Assembly (NCBI RefSeq): GCF_000368865.1
Contig: NZ_KB849725.1
Coordinates: forward strand, 239,757 to 303,756
Length of the DNA stretch: 64,000 nt
DNA from: Acinetobacter bouvetii DSM 14964 = CIP 107468
GTDB lineage: Bacteria; Pseudomonadota; Gammaproteobacteria; Pseudomonadales; Moraxellaceae
Direction of reading: 5' to 3'
Positions 27,814 through 37,378 of the stretch are shown here, in pieces (positions within the stretch are counted from its first letter, which is position 1; each line of letters begins with the position of its first letter). Under the pieces are notes generated by a model that did not search any database, was not told the origin of the DNA, and saw only the letters and a list, made by a program, of their open reading frames with translations. Position numbers and translations under genes: made by a program.

Positions 27814-28731
27814 ATGAAAACCCTGAAAATCGCAACTCGTCAAAGCCCGCTGGCCCTGTGGCAGGCAGAGCATATTAAAGCCCGTCTGGAAGCGCTGCAT
27901 GCGGACTTAAAGGTTGAGTTGGTGACCTTTGTGACACAGGGCGATAAAATTTTAGATACGCCATTGGCCAAAATTGGCGGCAAAGGGTTATTTGTGAAAG
28001 AACTGGAAGCGGCCTTAATGGATGGCCGCGCCGATCTGGCTGTGCATTCCATGAAGGATGTGCCGATGGCATTGCCTGAAGGTCTGGCTTTGGCCGTGAT
28101 CTGTGAGCGTGAAGACCCGCTGGATGCTTTTGTATCCAATACATACCGCCATTTTGATGATTTGCCTCAAGGCGCAAAAGTCGGCACATCCAGCTTGCGC
28201 CGTAAATGCCAGATTTTAAAGCAGCGCCCGGATTTGCAGATCATTGATTTGCGCGGCAATGTCGGTACACGCTTAGCTAAACTGGATGCTGGAAATTACG
28301 ATGCCATTATTCTGGCAAGCGCCGGCTTAAAACGTTTAGGCTTAGCGGAACGCATCCGCCATGCTATTGCGCCTGAACTCAGTCTGCCTGCAGTTGGACA
28401 GGGGGCTTTGGGCCTGGAATGCCGAGATGCAGATCAAGCTGTACTGGACTTGATTTCCCCGCTTATGCATGCTGAGACAGATGTGTGTGTGCGGGCGGAA
28501 CGCGCTTTCAATGCGTATTTGGAAGGCGGATGCCAAGTGCCGATCGCGGGCTACGCAACTTTGCAAAATGGGAAAATTCATTTGGAAGGCCGTGTAGGCA
28601 GCGTTGATGGCGCAATTTTGCTGAAAGCTGAATATATGGGCGCAGCGGCAGAGGCTGAACAGCTTGGCGTGGCTTTGGCGAAAGATTTAGTCGCTCAAGG
28701 CGCAGGTGAGCTTCTGAAGGCGCTGTATTAA
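27814..28731 (+). CDS. hemC: Porphobilinogen deaminase (hydroxymethylbilane synthase)
   Basis: 305 residues. Third enzyme of tetrapyrrole synthesis: polymerises four porphobilinogens to hydroxymethylbilane. The family motifs [40 protein letters not shown] and the dipyrromethane-bearing Cys in [12 protein letters not shown] (about 240) are present. No clear ribosome site, but the [15 protein letters not shown] start is canonical. First gene of hemC-hemD-hemX-hemY. Confidence 0.96.
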   Translation: MKTLKIATRQSPLALWQAEHIKARLEALHADLKVELVTFVTQGDKILDTPLAKIGGKGLFVKELEAALMDGRADLAVHSMKDVPMALPEGLALAVICEREDPLDAFVSNTYRHFDDLPQGAKVGTSSLRRKCQILKQRPDLQIIDLRGNVGTRLAKLDAGNYDAIILASAGLKRLGLAERIRHAIAPELSLPAVGQGALGLECRDADQAVLDLISPLMHAETDVCVRAERAFNAYLEGGCQVPIAGYATLQNGKIHLEGRVGSVDGAILLKAEYMGAAAEAEQLGVALAKDLVAQGAGELLKALY

Positions 28732-28736
28732 TCCGC

Positions 28737-29507
28737 ATGCTTTTTTTAAACACGCGGCCAGCCGACCGGGCAGCTGATTTAACGCAGTTTCTGCAGGCGC
28801 AGCAGATTGATGTGCTGGACTTGCCGCTGCTGGAACTGTCACCGATGCCCTGGTCTGAAGATTTAGCTGCGCTGTATGCAGCGCTGGCATCGGTTCAGGT
28901 GATTGTGGCGGTGAGCCCTTCTGCTGTGCAATACGGCATGGAAGGGTTGAAGCGTGCAGGCCTGACGCAGGCCAGTATTTTGCATATCCAGTGGATTGCC
29001 GTCGGTGAAGCGACCGCAAAGGCTTTGCAGGCTTATGGCCTCAGCAGCCATGTGCCGCTGGTGGAAACCTCTGAAGGCATGCTGGATTTGCCTGTGCTGC
29101 ATCAGCTGGACAATACTGCCCAAGTGGCCTTTTGGCGCGGCGAAGGCGGCAGGCAATTCATGATGGATGCACTGCGCAAGAAAGGCGTTCAGCTGTTGAA
29201 TTTTGTGCTGTACCGGCGGCAGTGCCCGGAGCAAACTCCTAAAATTCTTATGGAAAATCCTTTAGGGCTGCAGAGCTATTGCATGCTTGTGACCAGTGAA
29301 GCCAGCTGGCTGAATTGGCTGAGGCTGATTGCGGCGCATCTGGATGTGCTGAATCAAGCGCATTTTTTAGTGCTGGGCGAGCGCTTATCTGATCTGCTGC
29401 AGCATTACAGGCAAGCTCATCCATATAATTTTTCTATTTATCAGTTAAATGATTTGCGGAAGGAATCCATTTTGAAGCAAATAGCGCTTGTGCAAGGAAA
29501 TTCATGA
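28737..29507 (+). CDS. hemD: Uroporphyrinogen-III synthase
   Basis: 256 residues. Closes and inverts ring D of hydroxymethylbilane to uroporphyrinogen III. Low-identity family; recognised by MLFLNTRPADRAADLTQFL, VIVAVSPSAVQYGM, IAVGEATAKAL and the later VLYRRQCPEQ and LVTSEASWLNWL elements, and by position after hemC (5 bp). Its stop overlaps the hemX start, so it is translationally coupled. Confidence 0.9.
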   Translation: MLFLNTRPADRAADLTQFLQAQQIDVLDLPLLELSPMPWSEDLAALYAALASVQVIVAVSPSAVQYGMEGLKRAGLTQASILHIQWIAVGEATAKALQAYGLSSHVPLVETSEGMLDLPVLHQLDNTAQVAFWRGEGGRQFMMDALRKKGVQLLNFVLYRRQCPEQTPKILMENPLGLQSYCMLVTSEASWLNWLRLIAAHLDVLNQAHFLVLGERLSDLLQHYRQAHPYNFSIYQLNDLRKESILKQIALVQGNS

Positions 29508-30343
29508 AAAAACTGCTTGTTCTGGCCTTGGCCTTAAGTGTTCTGTGGATTGCAAAAATCAGTTTTGATTTATATCGGCTCAATGCGGCACAGGATGCGT
29601 TGATGCAGCAGCAAAATGCGCTGGAGCAGAGAACGGCCAGTTTGAATGATCAGCTGGCTGCCTTAAACCGGCAATTCAGCAAGGCAGCGCTTTCGTCCGA
29701 TACAGAGCATGCGGAACCAGCCTTGGCGCAACCGTCCGCCGCAGCGCTGCAGCCAACGGTTTTAATTGCGCAGCAGCTTGATTTAATTGAGTTCGCTTTG
29801 CAGCAGCAGCAATATTCGCTGGCTTTGGAAAAATTGAATCAGCTGAATTTGAATATAAATGCATACCCGCTTGCCCCGGCGCTGAAAGCCAGCCTGCACC
29901 AGGTGATTGATAAAGACCGGCATACGGTAATGCAATATATTAATGCCAATAATGAACAGCAAAATAAAATACAAGCAGTGCTGGATTTGCTTGACCGTGA
30001 AATTGGCGGGGAAATTAAAGCGCAATATCAAAAGCCGGCGCCGCAAGCAGGCAAATCATTTTGGCAGCGCTGGATTCAAATTGAATCGGTACAGCAGCCA
30101 AATGCAGTATTAATGCACCGCAGTATCATTTTAAAAGAAGCGCAGCTGCGTTTATTGCTGGCTCAGCAGCAATTGCAGAAAGGGCAATATATTGCCTTTC
30201 AGCAGGAATTAACTTTAGCAGTTCAAATTTTAAAGCAGCTGCCGGATGCAAAAACACAAAATTTTATTCAGCGTTTAAATGATTTGAAGAAAATTTCAGC
30301 CAATCCGGTACCAAGTTTAAATACACGGGCTTTAATTGGATAA
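29504..30343 (+). CDS. hemX: HemX-like membrane protein of the hem cluster
   Basis: 279 residues. A single N-terminal membrane segment (about 3-20) then a Gln-rich coiled coil (QQQNALEQRTASLNDQLAAL) and a helical domain. ATGA overlap with hemD. Identified by position and architecture; the family has low identity and lacks an experimentally proven activity (earlier claims of a uroporphyrinogen methyltransferase do not fit this form). Probably an inner membrane protein with a periplasmic or cytoplasmic helical part. Confidence 0.75.
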   Translation: MKKLLVLALALSVLWIAKISFDLYRLNAAQDALMQQQNALEQRTASLNDQLAALNRQFSKAALSSDTEHAEPALAQPSAAALQPTVLIAQQLDLIEFALQQQQYSLALEKLNQLNLNINAYPLAPALKASLHQVIDKDRHTVMQYINANNEQQNKIQAVLDLLDREIGGEIKAQYQKPAPQAGKSFWQRWIQIESVQQPNAVLMHRSIILKEAQLRLLLAQQQLQKGQYIAFQQELTLAVQILKQLPDAKTQNFIQRLNDLKKISANPVPSLNTRALIG

Positions 30344-30349
30344 TTGCAT

Positions 30350-31543
30350 ATGAAGCAAATTTTACTCGCGTATTTATTTATCAGTTTATTGGCTGTTGCG
30401 TTATTTAGTGTGCTCAGTTTTGGCTATGGTCCCGGTTATGTCTATATCTATTGGCGCGAATGGCAAATTCAAACCAATATCTGGTTTTTTCTCATTATAT
30501 TGGCGCTTTTAAGTTTTACTGGGCAAATGGCCTGGCTGGGCATTAAGCGTTATTTAAGCAGAGAACAGCGTAAACGGGAAAATATTTTCAGTTTCAGCAA
30601 ACTGCATCCCTATGAGCAATTGGCGGTCATTTGGCTGTTAAATGCGGCACAGGACCAGCGTCAGTTTATTCAGCAGGCATTTACTGAATCCGGTTTGCTG
30701 AAAGGGATTATGGATGCGCGCTTATATTGGATGCGCCAGCAATATAATGATGCGCTGAATGCATTAAAGGATGCCAATCCTATGGCTTTTGAATTGGCGG
30801 AACTGCAGCGGATTGAGGTTTACCTGGCGCAGCAGGATGGCGAAAAAGCCTTAACGCATTTAGAGTTTCTCAATCAGCATGAACTTTCGCCTTGGCTGCA
30901 GAATGTCAGCACAGCGTATGAGCAGCGTTTAACCGCGCTATGGGGAGAGTTTGCGCTGCAGTTTCCATGGATGTATTTGCGTTCTACAAAATATGGGCAT
31001 TTGGATGAAATAACCAAACAGGCCTGGCTGGAACAGCTGCTGGCGGCATTTGATCAGGCAGACCCGGATAGTTTGCAGCTGCTAAAAGAGCGGTATGAGG
31101 CATTGAATGATCAAATTTATAACCGCACCTTTCCTATTAAGCTGTTATGGCTGAAAGTGCTTTCGCGCATGCCGGAAATGAGTGCATTGCATGAACAGCT
31201 CGCAGTGCATTTGTTGTCAGAGCAGTTTAACCAGGAGGCGTTCTATTTGTGGTTCCAGCAGCAATTGCTGAAGCAGAATCCTGATTATGAACAAATTGAG
31301 CAGCGGATTAATGCTTGGGAAAGCCAATATCCAGCATTGCCTGTCTTCAGTTTTGCCAAATGGCATGTATATATGGCAACCGGGCGCGCAGCAGAGGCGG
31401 CTTTATTGCTGAACCAGTATCCTGATGATGTATTAATGAGTTATTTAAGAATTAAATCGAATTTGTCAGGTCAGGAAGATTTGATTAAACAGTTAAATTT
31501 AATTTTTGAAAATAATGCAAATTTTGTAGAAATTAAAATATAG
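30350..31543 (+). CDS. hemY: HemY-like TPR membrane protein
   Basis: 397 residues from the ATG at 30350, directly after the hemX stop; a TTG six bases earlier is also in frame. Two N-terminal membrane segments (about 4-24 and 44-63) then the HemY_N element and a helical, TPR-like region, with LKDANPMAFELAELQRIEVYLAQQ. The name follows synteny after hemC-hemD-hemX; this is not the protoporphyrinogen oxidase also called HemY. The stop overlaps the next start by one base. Confidence 0.78.
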   Translation: MKQILLAYLFISLLAVALFSVLSFGYGPGYVYIYWREWQIQTNIWFFLIILALLSFTGQMAWLGIKRYLSREQRKRENIFSFSKLHPYEQLAVIWLLNAAQDQRQFIQQAFTESGLLKGIMDARLYWMRQQYNDALNALKDANPMAFELAELQRIEVYLAQQDGEKALTHLEFLNQHELSPWLQNVSTAYEQRLTALWGEFALQFPWMYLRSTKYGHLDEITKQAWLEQLLAAFDQADPDSLQLLKERYEALNDQIYNRTFPIKLLWLKVLSRMPEMSALHEQLAVHLLSEQFNQEAFYLWFQQQLLKQNPDYEQIEQRINAWESQYPALPVFSFAKWHVYMATGRAAEAALLLNQYPDDVLMSYLRIKSNLSGQEDLIKQLNLIFENNANFVEIKI

Positions 31544-31983
31544 TGAAAAATAAAATGATTAATATTTCTGAATATCCAGTGATTTTTGAGCAAAATGTGG
31601 CATGGGGCGATATGGATGCATTTGGCCATGTCAATAATGTGCAGTATTACCGCTATATTGAAAGCGCGCGCATTTGCTATTTTGATGAGCTTGATATTTT
31701 TCAGCAGGATGTTTTTACCGTGGTTGCTTCGAATCAATGTAAATACTTCAGTCCAATACTTTATCCAGACCAGTTGAAAATAGGCGTGCGTGTAGAAGAG
31801 CTTCGAAATAGCGCGATTCGAATGAGTTATTTAATATGGAGCACGCAGCAGCAGAAAATAGCGGCAGCCGCAGAAGCGGTCATTGTGTGTGTTGATAAAG
31901 TAAATATGCAGAAAATAGCTATGCCTGAAATGATCCGCCAAAAAATAAAACAAATTGAATTACGCGCGCAGCATGTTATTTAA
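31543..31983 (+). CDS. 4HBT/YbgC-type thioesterase
   Basis: 146 residues. A single hotdog domain with the 4HBT signature VAWGDMDAFGHVNNVQYYRYIESAR (about 19-43), in which Asp25 (GDMDAFGH) is the family catalytic acid. It likely hydrolyses acyl-CoA or acyl-ACP. GTG start overlapping the hemY stop (TAGTG); an ATG at 31555 is an alternative. As part of the hem transcript it may be only incidental to tetrapyrrole synthesis. Confidence 0.82.
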   Translation: MKNKMINISEYPVIFEQNVAWGDMDAFGHVNNVQYYRYIESARICYFDELDIFQQDVFTVVASNQCKYFSPILYPDQLKIGVRVEELRNSAIRMSYLIWSTQQQKIAAAAEAVIVCVDKVNMQKIAMPEMIRQKIKQIELRAQHVI

Positions 31984-32127
31984 TTTAAATTCTGAAAAAT
32001 AATTCGTTAAAACTATAGAAATCTGGTTTTTAATCCCCATATTGATATTGAATGTTTATATTAATGTAAATATGATGAGCGAGTTTAAAGTAAAATAATA
32101 CATATTCATTGTTGAGGAATTAATATC

Positions 32128-32451
32128 ATGCCAGACATCAGTAATTTATCTGTTGAAGAACTTAAAAAACTTCAAGTTGAAGCGGAAGCGTTAATCGCTT
32201 CTAAAAAAGATCAAGCGGTTGAAGATGCATATAACCAAATTTTAGCGATTGCTGAAAATGTCGGTTTAAGCATTGATCAAATTTTAGAACTGGGCGCGAC
32301 CAAGCGTAAGAAAACAACGCGGAAATCAGTAGAGCCGCGCTACCGCAGCAAGGCAAATCCAAATGATACATGGACCGGCCGCGGTAAACAGCCGCGCTGG
32401 CTGGTTGCGGAATTGGAAAAAGGCGCTAAGCTGGAAAGCTTCTTAATTTAA
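32128..32451 (+). CDS. hns: H-NS family DNA-binding protein
   Basis: 107 residues, the size of the Acinetobacter H-NS. The N-terminal coiled coil (LSVEELKKLQVEAEALIASKK) supports oligomerisation, and the C-terminal DNA-binding domain contains the core TWTGRGKQPRWL. Acts as a global silencer of AT-rich DNA in the nucleoid, which is relevant to the AT-rich gene at 13004-14137. Monocistronic; a terminator follows about 45 bp later. Confidence 0.93.
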   Translation: MPDISNLSVEELKKLQVEAEALIASKKDQAVEDAYNQILAIAENVGLSIDQILELGATKRKKTTRKSVEPRYRSKANPNDTWTGRGKQPRWLVAELEKGAKLESFLI

Positions 32452-32493
32452 CTTAGCGTCATTGGGCTGTCATAAAAGCAGTCTAGGATAAAA

Positions 32494-32524
32494 AAAACCA
32501 AGCAGTACTGCTTGGTTTTTTTTA
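32494..32524. terminator. Terminator between hns and gspN
   Basis: A perfect palindromic stem AACCAAGCAGT/ACTGCTTGGTT extended by A-T pairs, followed by a long T-run. Confidence 0.9.
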
Positions 32525-32620
32525 TCCCTATGAATTGGCTGCGTGGAAAAAGTGTGCATAATGTGTTTATAAAAGAAATAAAGTTTTCGGGAAAGAAATT
32601 GACAGATTGGTTGGGGCGGG

Positions 32621-33364
32621 ATGAGCGGTAAGCCAAAACAAATAAAATGGCTGTTATTCGCGGTCATCATATTTTTTATTTTCGTTATGCTGCAAGTACC
32701 AGCAGCATGGCTGATTTCAAAATTTTATAAAAATAATCAGACGCTGCAAAATGTCAGCGGCAATATTTGGCGCGGGCAAGCGGACTGGAGCAAAGGCCAG
32801 CTGAAAGGTTCAATCAGCTGGAAAAGCCGGCCCTTGGATTTGCTGCTGATGCGGTTGGGTGCAGATGTGGAAATTCACAGCGGCAATACACAGCTGCAAG
32901 GCGTGGTTGGATACGGCCTGGGTCAATCCTTAATCATCAAATCTCTCAATGGGCAGATTGCGCCGGAAACCTTAAAGTCCATCGCAGATTGGCAGTGGCC
33001 GAACAATGCGGTTCAGCTCAAGGATCTTTCGCTGAAATATACAAAGCAGCAAGGATTCAGCCAGGCTGACGGCCAGCTGCAATGGGCGGGCGGAGAGCTG
33101 CTGTATATCTTTGCGCAGCGTCAAGACCGCATGAATGTTCCGTCGCTGATTGGGAAATTAGCGGATGATCAGGGCAAGCTGCAGATTGATGTCCGTGATC
33201 CGCGGGAACAAAAAATGATGAATTTGCAGCTGGATGCGGAATTGATGCTGGATGTGCAGTTGACGCAGCGTTTATTAATGAATATTCCTTCTTATGAAGG
33301 CAAAGCCGGTTTGGACACCTATGTGATTAGTACCCGTCAGCCTATGCTGAAAGGCGGTTTCTAA
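32621..33364 (+). CDS. gspN: Type II secretion pseudopilus-associated protein GspN
   Basis: 247 residues. An N-terminal TM (about 10-30) followed by the GspN-domain beta-rich region with VSGNIWRGQADWSKG and LKDLSLKYTKQQGF, as expected of the inner-membrane component of some type II secretion systems. It precedes gspC with overlapping stop and start (TAATG). The rest of the secretion genes are not nearby, a known scattering of T2SS genes in Acinetobacter. Confidence 0.88.
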   Translation: MSGKPKQIKWLLFAVIIFFIFVMLQVPAAWLISKFYKNNQTLQNVSGNIWRGQADWSKGQLKGSISWKSRPLDLLLMRLGADVEIHSGNTQLQGVVGYGLGQSLIIKSLNGQIAPETLKSIADWQWPNNAVQLKDLSLKYTKQQGFSQADGQLQWAGGELLYIFAQRQDRMNVPSLIGKLADDQGKLQIDVRDPREQKMMNLQLDAELMLDVQLTQRLLMNIPSYEGKAGLDTYVISTRQPMLKGGF

Positions 33365-34215
33365 TGCATGACTGGATTGAAAAGCTTAAGCAGTACAACT
33401 GGAAAAATACAGACCGTCTGGCGCCAGCTGTGCTGGCCGTGCTGATTATGTGCTTGTGCTGGAAACTGGCTTCTATGCTGTGGCTGGTGCTGGCGCCGCC
33501 GCAAGCCATGCAGATGGATCGGGTTGAGCTGGGCTCGCAGCAGCCTCAAGTGCCGAACATCAGCTCCTTTGCCTTATTTCAGGAAGCAGGGCGGGCATCC
33601 GGTGCGGATGAACAGCTGAATATGGTATTGCAGGGGGTTGTGGTGGGGTATCCAAGCCAATACTCGTCAGCGGTGATTAAAGTCAATGAAACAGCCGAGC
33701 GCTATCGGGTGGGAGAGGCGGTTGAAGGCTCATCTTATACGCTGGCGGAAGTCTATTGGGATAAGGTCTTTTTGCGCAGCGCAAATGGCGCGGTGCGTGA
33801 GCTGGCTTTTAAAGGCATTGAAAACGGATTGGACCAGCCCATTGTGCCCAGTGGCAGCGCCAATCCGCAAATGAACAATCCGCAGCAGCAAGGCTATTCA
33901 GGCAGCGGCCAAACGCAAAGCGCGCTTGGGCAAGCGGTGCAGCGCATGCAGGAAAACCGTGAACAGTATATGCAGGAAATGGGCGTGAATGCATCTTCCG
34001 GCGGCGGGTTTGAAGTCACGGCGCGCACGCCGGCGGCATTGAGAAATAAGCTGGGCCTGCAGCCGGGGGACCGCATTGTGTCGCTGAATGGGCAGAGTGT
34101 CGGCGCTGGCCAGACAGAAGCGCAATTATTAGAACAGGCTCGCCGCGAAGGGCAGGTGAAGCTGGAAATAAAACGGGGTGATCAAGTGATGACCGTGCAG
34201 CAGGATTTTAAGTGA
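33364..34215 (+). CDS. gspC: Type II secretion system protein GspC
   Basis: 283 residues. A short cytoplasmic N-terminus, one TM (about 25-45), the homology region VLQGVVVGYPSQYSSAVI..YRVGEAVEGSSY, a linker of Pro/Gln/Asn residues, and a C-terminal PDZ domain (about 205-283, GGFEVTARTPAALRNKLGL and GDRIVSLNG). It links the inner-membrane platform to the GspD secretin. Start overlaps the gspN stop. Confidence 0.93.
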   Translation: MHDWIEKLKQYNWKNTDRLAPAVLAVLIMCLCWKLASMLWLVLAPPQAMQMDRVELGSQQPQVPNISSFALFQEAGRASGADEQLNMVLQGVVVGYPSQYSSAVIKVNETAERYRVGEAVEGSSYTLAEVYWDKVFLRSANGAVRELAFKGIENGLDQPIVPSGSANPQMNNPQQQGYSGSGQTQSALGQAVQRMQENREQYMQEMGVNASSGGGFEVTARTPAALRNKLGLQPGDRIVSLNGQSVGAGQTEAQLLEQARREGQVKLEIKRGDQVMTVQQDFK

Positions 34216-34253
34216 TGTGTCATCACCTAGCAGGTTGGGAAGCATAAGAGTTC

Positions 34254-36494
34254 ATGGCTTTATTAAATAATCATCGTGCTGTCTTTGCGGCATATGCTTT
34301 AGCGCCATTGGTGGCTATGGTGAGCACGGCAAGCCACGCGCAGACGTGGAAAATCAATTTGCGGGATGCAGATTTAACCGCATTTATTAATGAAGTGGCT
34401 GATATTACGGGCAAGAATTTTGCAGTTGATCCGCGGGTCCGCGGCAATGTTACGGTGATTTCCAACAAGCCGCTGAATAAAAATGAAGTCTACGACTTGT
34501 TTCTGGGGGTGCTGAACGTCAATGGCGTTGTGGCGATCCCATCGGGCAATACCGTCAAGCTGGTGCCGGACAGCAATGTGAAAAGCTCAGGCATTCCCTA
34601 TGATTCGCGCCACCGCGCAACGGGGGACCAAATTGTGACCCGGGTGATTTGGCTGGAAAATACCAACGCCAATGACTTGATTCCTGCTTTACGCCCGCTG
34701 ATGCCGCAATTTGCGCATTTATCTGCGGTAGGCGGCACCAATGCTTTAATTGTGTCTGACCGCGCCAGCAACATATATCAGCTGGAAACCATTATCCGCA
34801 ATCTGGATGGCACAGGGCAGAATGACATTGAGGCTGTTACGCTTCAATCCAGTCAAGCGGAAGAAATGATCGGCCTCTTGGAAGCCATGACCTCTACGGG
34901 CGCTTCAAAAGATTTAAAAGGCTCGCGTGTGCGCATCATTGCGGACAACCGCACCAACCGCATCATTATTAAAGGCGATATGCAGTCGCGGAAGCGTATC
35001 CGGCAGACCATCGAGATGCTGGATGTGCCGCCTGCAGACCGTTTAGGCGGATTGAAAGTATTCCGGCTGAAATATGCCAGCGCAAAAAACTTAGCGGAAA
35101 TCCTGCAAGGCCTGGTAAGCGGGCAGGCAGTGTCCAGCTCTAATTCTGGTTCATCCAATTCATCGTCCAGTTCTAATAATGCCATCAGCAATCTGCTGAA
35201 TAATTCGAATTCAAGTTCCAGCAGCTCATCCATGGGAGCTTCTTCGGGGATCAACCTGAACTCAGGTTCGAATAATCCAAATGAAAACAGCATCAGCAGC
35301 TTTAGCGCCAATGGGGTCAGCATTATTGCGGATACCACACAGAATTCCCTGCTGGTGAAAGCCGACCCGCCATTGATGCGGGAGGTTGAATCGGCTATTT
35401 CACAGCTGGATACCCGCCGTGAGCAGGTGCTGATTGAAGCGGCGATTATTGAAGTGGAAGGCAGCGATACGGATCAGCTGGGTGTGCAGTGGGCGCTGGG
35501 TGATTTAAGCAGCGGGATTGGCTTAATCAATTTTGACAATATCGGTTCCAGTTTAAAAAATATTGCAGCGGGCTATTTAACCGGCGGCGCAGCGGGGGCG
35601 GGCAGCGCGATTGGCGCGGGCACCTCACTGATCTTGGGGGATTATAAAGAAAGCGCTGACGGCTCACGCAAGCTGTATGGCGCGATGATTCAGGCGCTGA
35701 AAGAGAAAACCAAATCCAATTTGCTGTCGACACCGTCCATTTTAACCATGGACAACGAAGAAGCCTATATTGTCGTGGGGGAGAACGTGCCGTTTGTGAC
35801 GGGTTCTGTTTCAACCACATCTTCAGGCACAGCCAATCCTTATACCACCATTGAGCGCAAGGATGTAGGCGTAACCTTAAAAGTGGTGCCGCATATCGGT
35901 GAAGGCGGCTCTGTGCGCTTAGAGGTCGAACAGGAAGTGTCTAACGTTAAGGCCAACAAAGGCCAAGCCTCAGATTTGGTGACCAGCAAGCGCGCCATTA
36001 AAAGCTCCATTTTGGCTGAGCATGGCCAGATTATTGTGCTGGGCGGCTTGATCTCAGATGATACGGCCTATACGCGGCAATCCGTTCCAGGTTTGGGTGC
36101 GATTCCGGGCCTGGGGCGCTTATTCCGTTCAGACGGCAAATCCAATGTGAAGCGCAATTTGCTGATCTTTATCCATCCGACCATTGTGGGGGATGCCAAA
36201 GATGTGCGCAAGCTGTCGCAGCAGCGCTACAGCCAGCTGTACAGCCTGCAATTGGCGCTGGATGATGACGGCAACTTTGCCAAATTGCCGGAAAATATCG
36301 AAGACATGTATCAGCAGAGGATTCCGGTTTCGAAGATGCCGGTCAATCCGCCGAAGCCGGCTTATCAGGCGGTTCCATCGGGCGGCGCGCAGCAGCAGCC
36401 GGCGGTTCAGGTTACGCCTGTGGCGATAGAGCCGGCAGTGAAGCGGCAGGTGGTGACTGTGCCGAATGGAGCGCGTCAGTCACCTGCGCCTTAA
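34254..36494 (+). CDS. gspD: Type II secretion outer-membrane secretin GspD
   Basis: 746 residues. Sec signal peptide (cleavage after SHA, about 29), N0 domain (WKINLRDADLTAFINEVADITG), N1-N3 domains, and the C-terminal secretin barrel with VPFVTGS and VPGLGAIPGLGRLFR. A Ser/Asn-rich linker (about 298-345) lies within the N3 region. Forms the ring through which folded proteins leave the periplasm. Together with gspN and gspC it forms an operon, while an FHA gene follows 100 bp later. Confidence 0.95.
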   Translation: MALLNNHRAVFAAYALAPLVAMVSTASHAQTWKINLRDADLTAFINEVADITGKNFAVDPRVRGNVTVISNKPLNKNEVYDLFLGVLNVNGVVAIPSGNTVKLVPDSNVKSSGIPYDSRHRATGDQIVTRVIWLENTNANDLIPALRPLMPQFAHLSAVGGTNALIVSDRASNIYQLETIIRNLDGTGQNDIEAVTLQSSQAEEMIGLLEAMTSTGASKDLKGSRVRIIADNRTNRIIIKGDMQSRKRIRQTIEMLDVPPADRLGGLKVFRLKYASAKNLAEILQGLVSGQAVSSSNSGSSNSSSSSNNAISNLLNNSNSSSSSSSMGASSGINLNSGSNNPNENSISSFSANGVSIIADTTQNSLLVKADPPLMREVESAISQLDTRREQVLIEAAIIEVEGSDTDQLGVQWALGDLSSGIGLINFDNIGSSLKNIAAGYLTGGAAGAGSAIGAGTSLILGDYKESADGSRKLYGAMIQALKEKTKSNLLSTPSILTMDNEEAYIVVGENVPFVTGSVSTTSSGTANPYTTIERKDVGVTLKVVPHIGEGGSVRLEVEQEVSNVKANKGQASDLVTSKRAIKSSILAEHGQIIVLGGLISDDTAYTRQSVPGLGAIPGLGRLFRSDGKSNVKRNLLIFIHPTIVGDAKDVRKLSQQRYSQLYSLQLALDDDGNFAKLPENIEDMYQQRIPVSKMPVNPPKPAYQAVPSGGAQQQPAVQVTPVAIEPAVKRQVVTVPNGARQSPAP

Positions 36495-36594
36495 TGTATT
36501 GCTGCGCAGCGGGAAAACATGGGCAGAACATGCGGTTGATGAATTTAGACTGCAGCATGTATGATGAAATCAAAATCAGATAGAGAATCATTTC

Positions 36595-37299
36595 ATGACT
36601 TGGAAACTACAAGGCATTACTGGAGAGCAAACAGGGCGGGAAATCAGCATTGACCGTGATATGCTGATTGGGCGTCATCAGGCTGCGGATATTGTCCTGC
36701 AGCAGGCTGAAATTTCCCGTAAGCATGCTGCATTTTATTTAAGGGATCAGGCGCTTTGGGTGCAGGATCTGAATTCATCGAATGGCACATTTGTGAATGA
36801 CGTGAAGATTGAAAATGAAGCGCTGTTAAAAGAGGGTGATATTGTTCAATTCGCCAGCTTAAAATTTTCAGTTTTGCAGCCCGCCCGCACTTTGGATGAT
36901 GCTGAAGAGAAAGCGCCAGTGCAAACCCCGCCGGCTGAAGCTGCGGTGCAGCCATCTGAAGCGGTCGCTGTATCAGAAACCGCCCAGTCAGCAGCGCCAG
37001 TGACGGCGGCAGCGCAGAAGATGAATGATCAGGGCATGCCTGATTTGAAAGAGCGCCATGAAGGCGTACAGCTGAGCCGTGACGGCATGCCGCAAAATGT
37101 CGCTGTGCCAAAACCGGCGCCAATTCCAGAAGGTGTCGATATCAGCGCGGTGAAGCCTGACCCGGCGCCAATTCCCGTTGAACAGCCGGTGACACAGGTT
37201 GAACAGGAAAAAGAACAGCAGAAAAATGCATCTGTTGGCCTAATGAGCGTGATTGTCATTATTATTTTGGCAGTTTTAGCATGGCTGTTCTTTAAGTAA
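36595..37299 (+). CDS. FHA-domain protein with C-terminal membrane anchor
   Basis: 234 residues. N-terminal forkhead-associated domain (about 10-95: MLIGRHQAADIVL, EISRKHAAFYLRD, DLNSSNGTFVND) that binds phosphothreonine peptides, then a Pro/Ala/Glu-rich linker, and one C-terminal TM (about 211-232, SVIVIIILAVLAWLFF). A tail-anchored cytoplasmic FHA protein. Its proximity to the T2SS genes is suggestive but its partner kinase is not in the window. Confidence 0.88.
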   Translation: MTWKLQGITGEQTGREISIDRDMLIGRHQAADIVLQQAEISRKHAAFYLRDQALWVQDLNSSNGTFVNDVKIENEALLKEGDIVQFASLKFSVLQPARTLDDAEEKAPVQTPPAEAAVQPSEAVAVSETAQSAAPVTAAAQKMNDQGMPDLKERHEGVQLSRDGMPQNVAVPKPAPIPEGVDISAVKPDPAPIPVEQPVTQVEQEKEQQKNASVGLMSVIVIIILAVLAWLFFK

Positions 37300-37318
37300 G
37301 CCGCGCTTGGACTGCAAT

Positions 37319-37345
37319 AAGGCATGCAATCGCATGCCTTTATTG
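37319..37345 (+). terminator. Terminator after the FHA gene
   Basis: AAGGCATGC/GCATGCCTT stem (9 bp) with loop AATC, followed by TATTGTTT. Confidence 0.75.
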
Positions 37346-37378
37346 TTTAAGCTGAAGATATATGGAAAAGAGGACCTT

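Noticed and set aside
32621..36494. Complete type II secretion operon
   Set aside because: Only gspN, gspC and gspD are present; no GspE-M in the window. Scattered arrangement is known in this genus.
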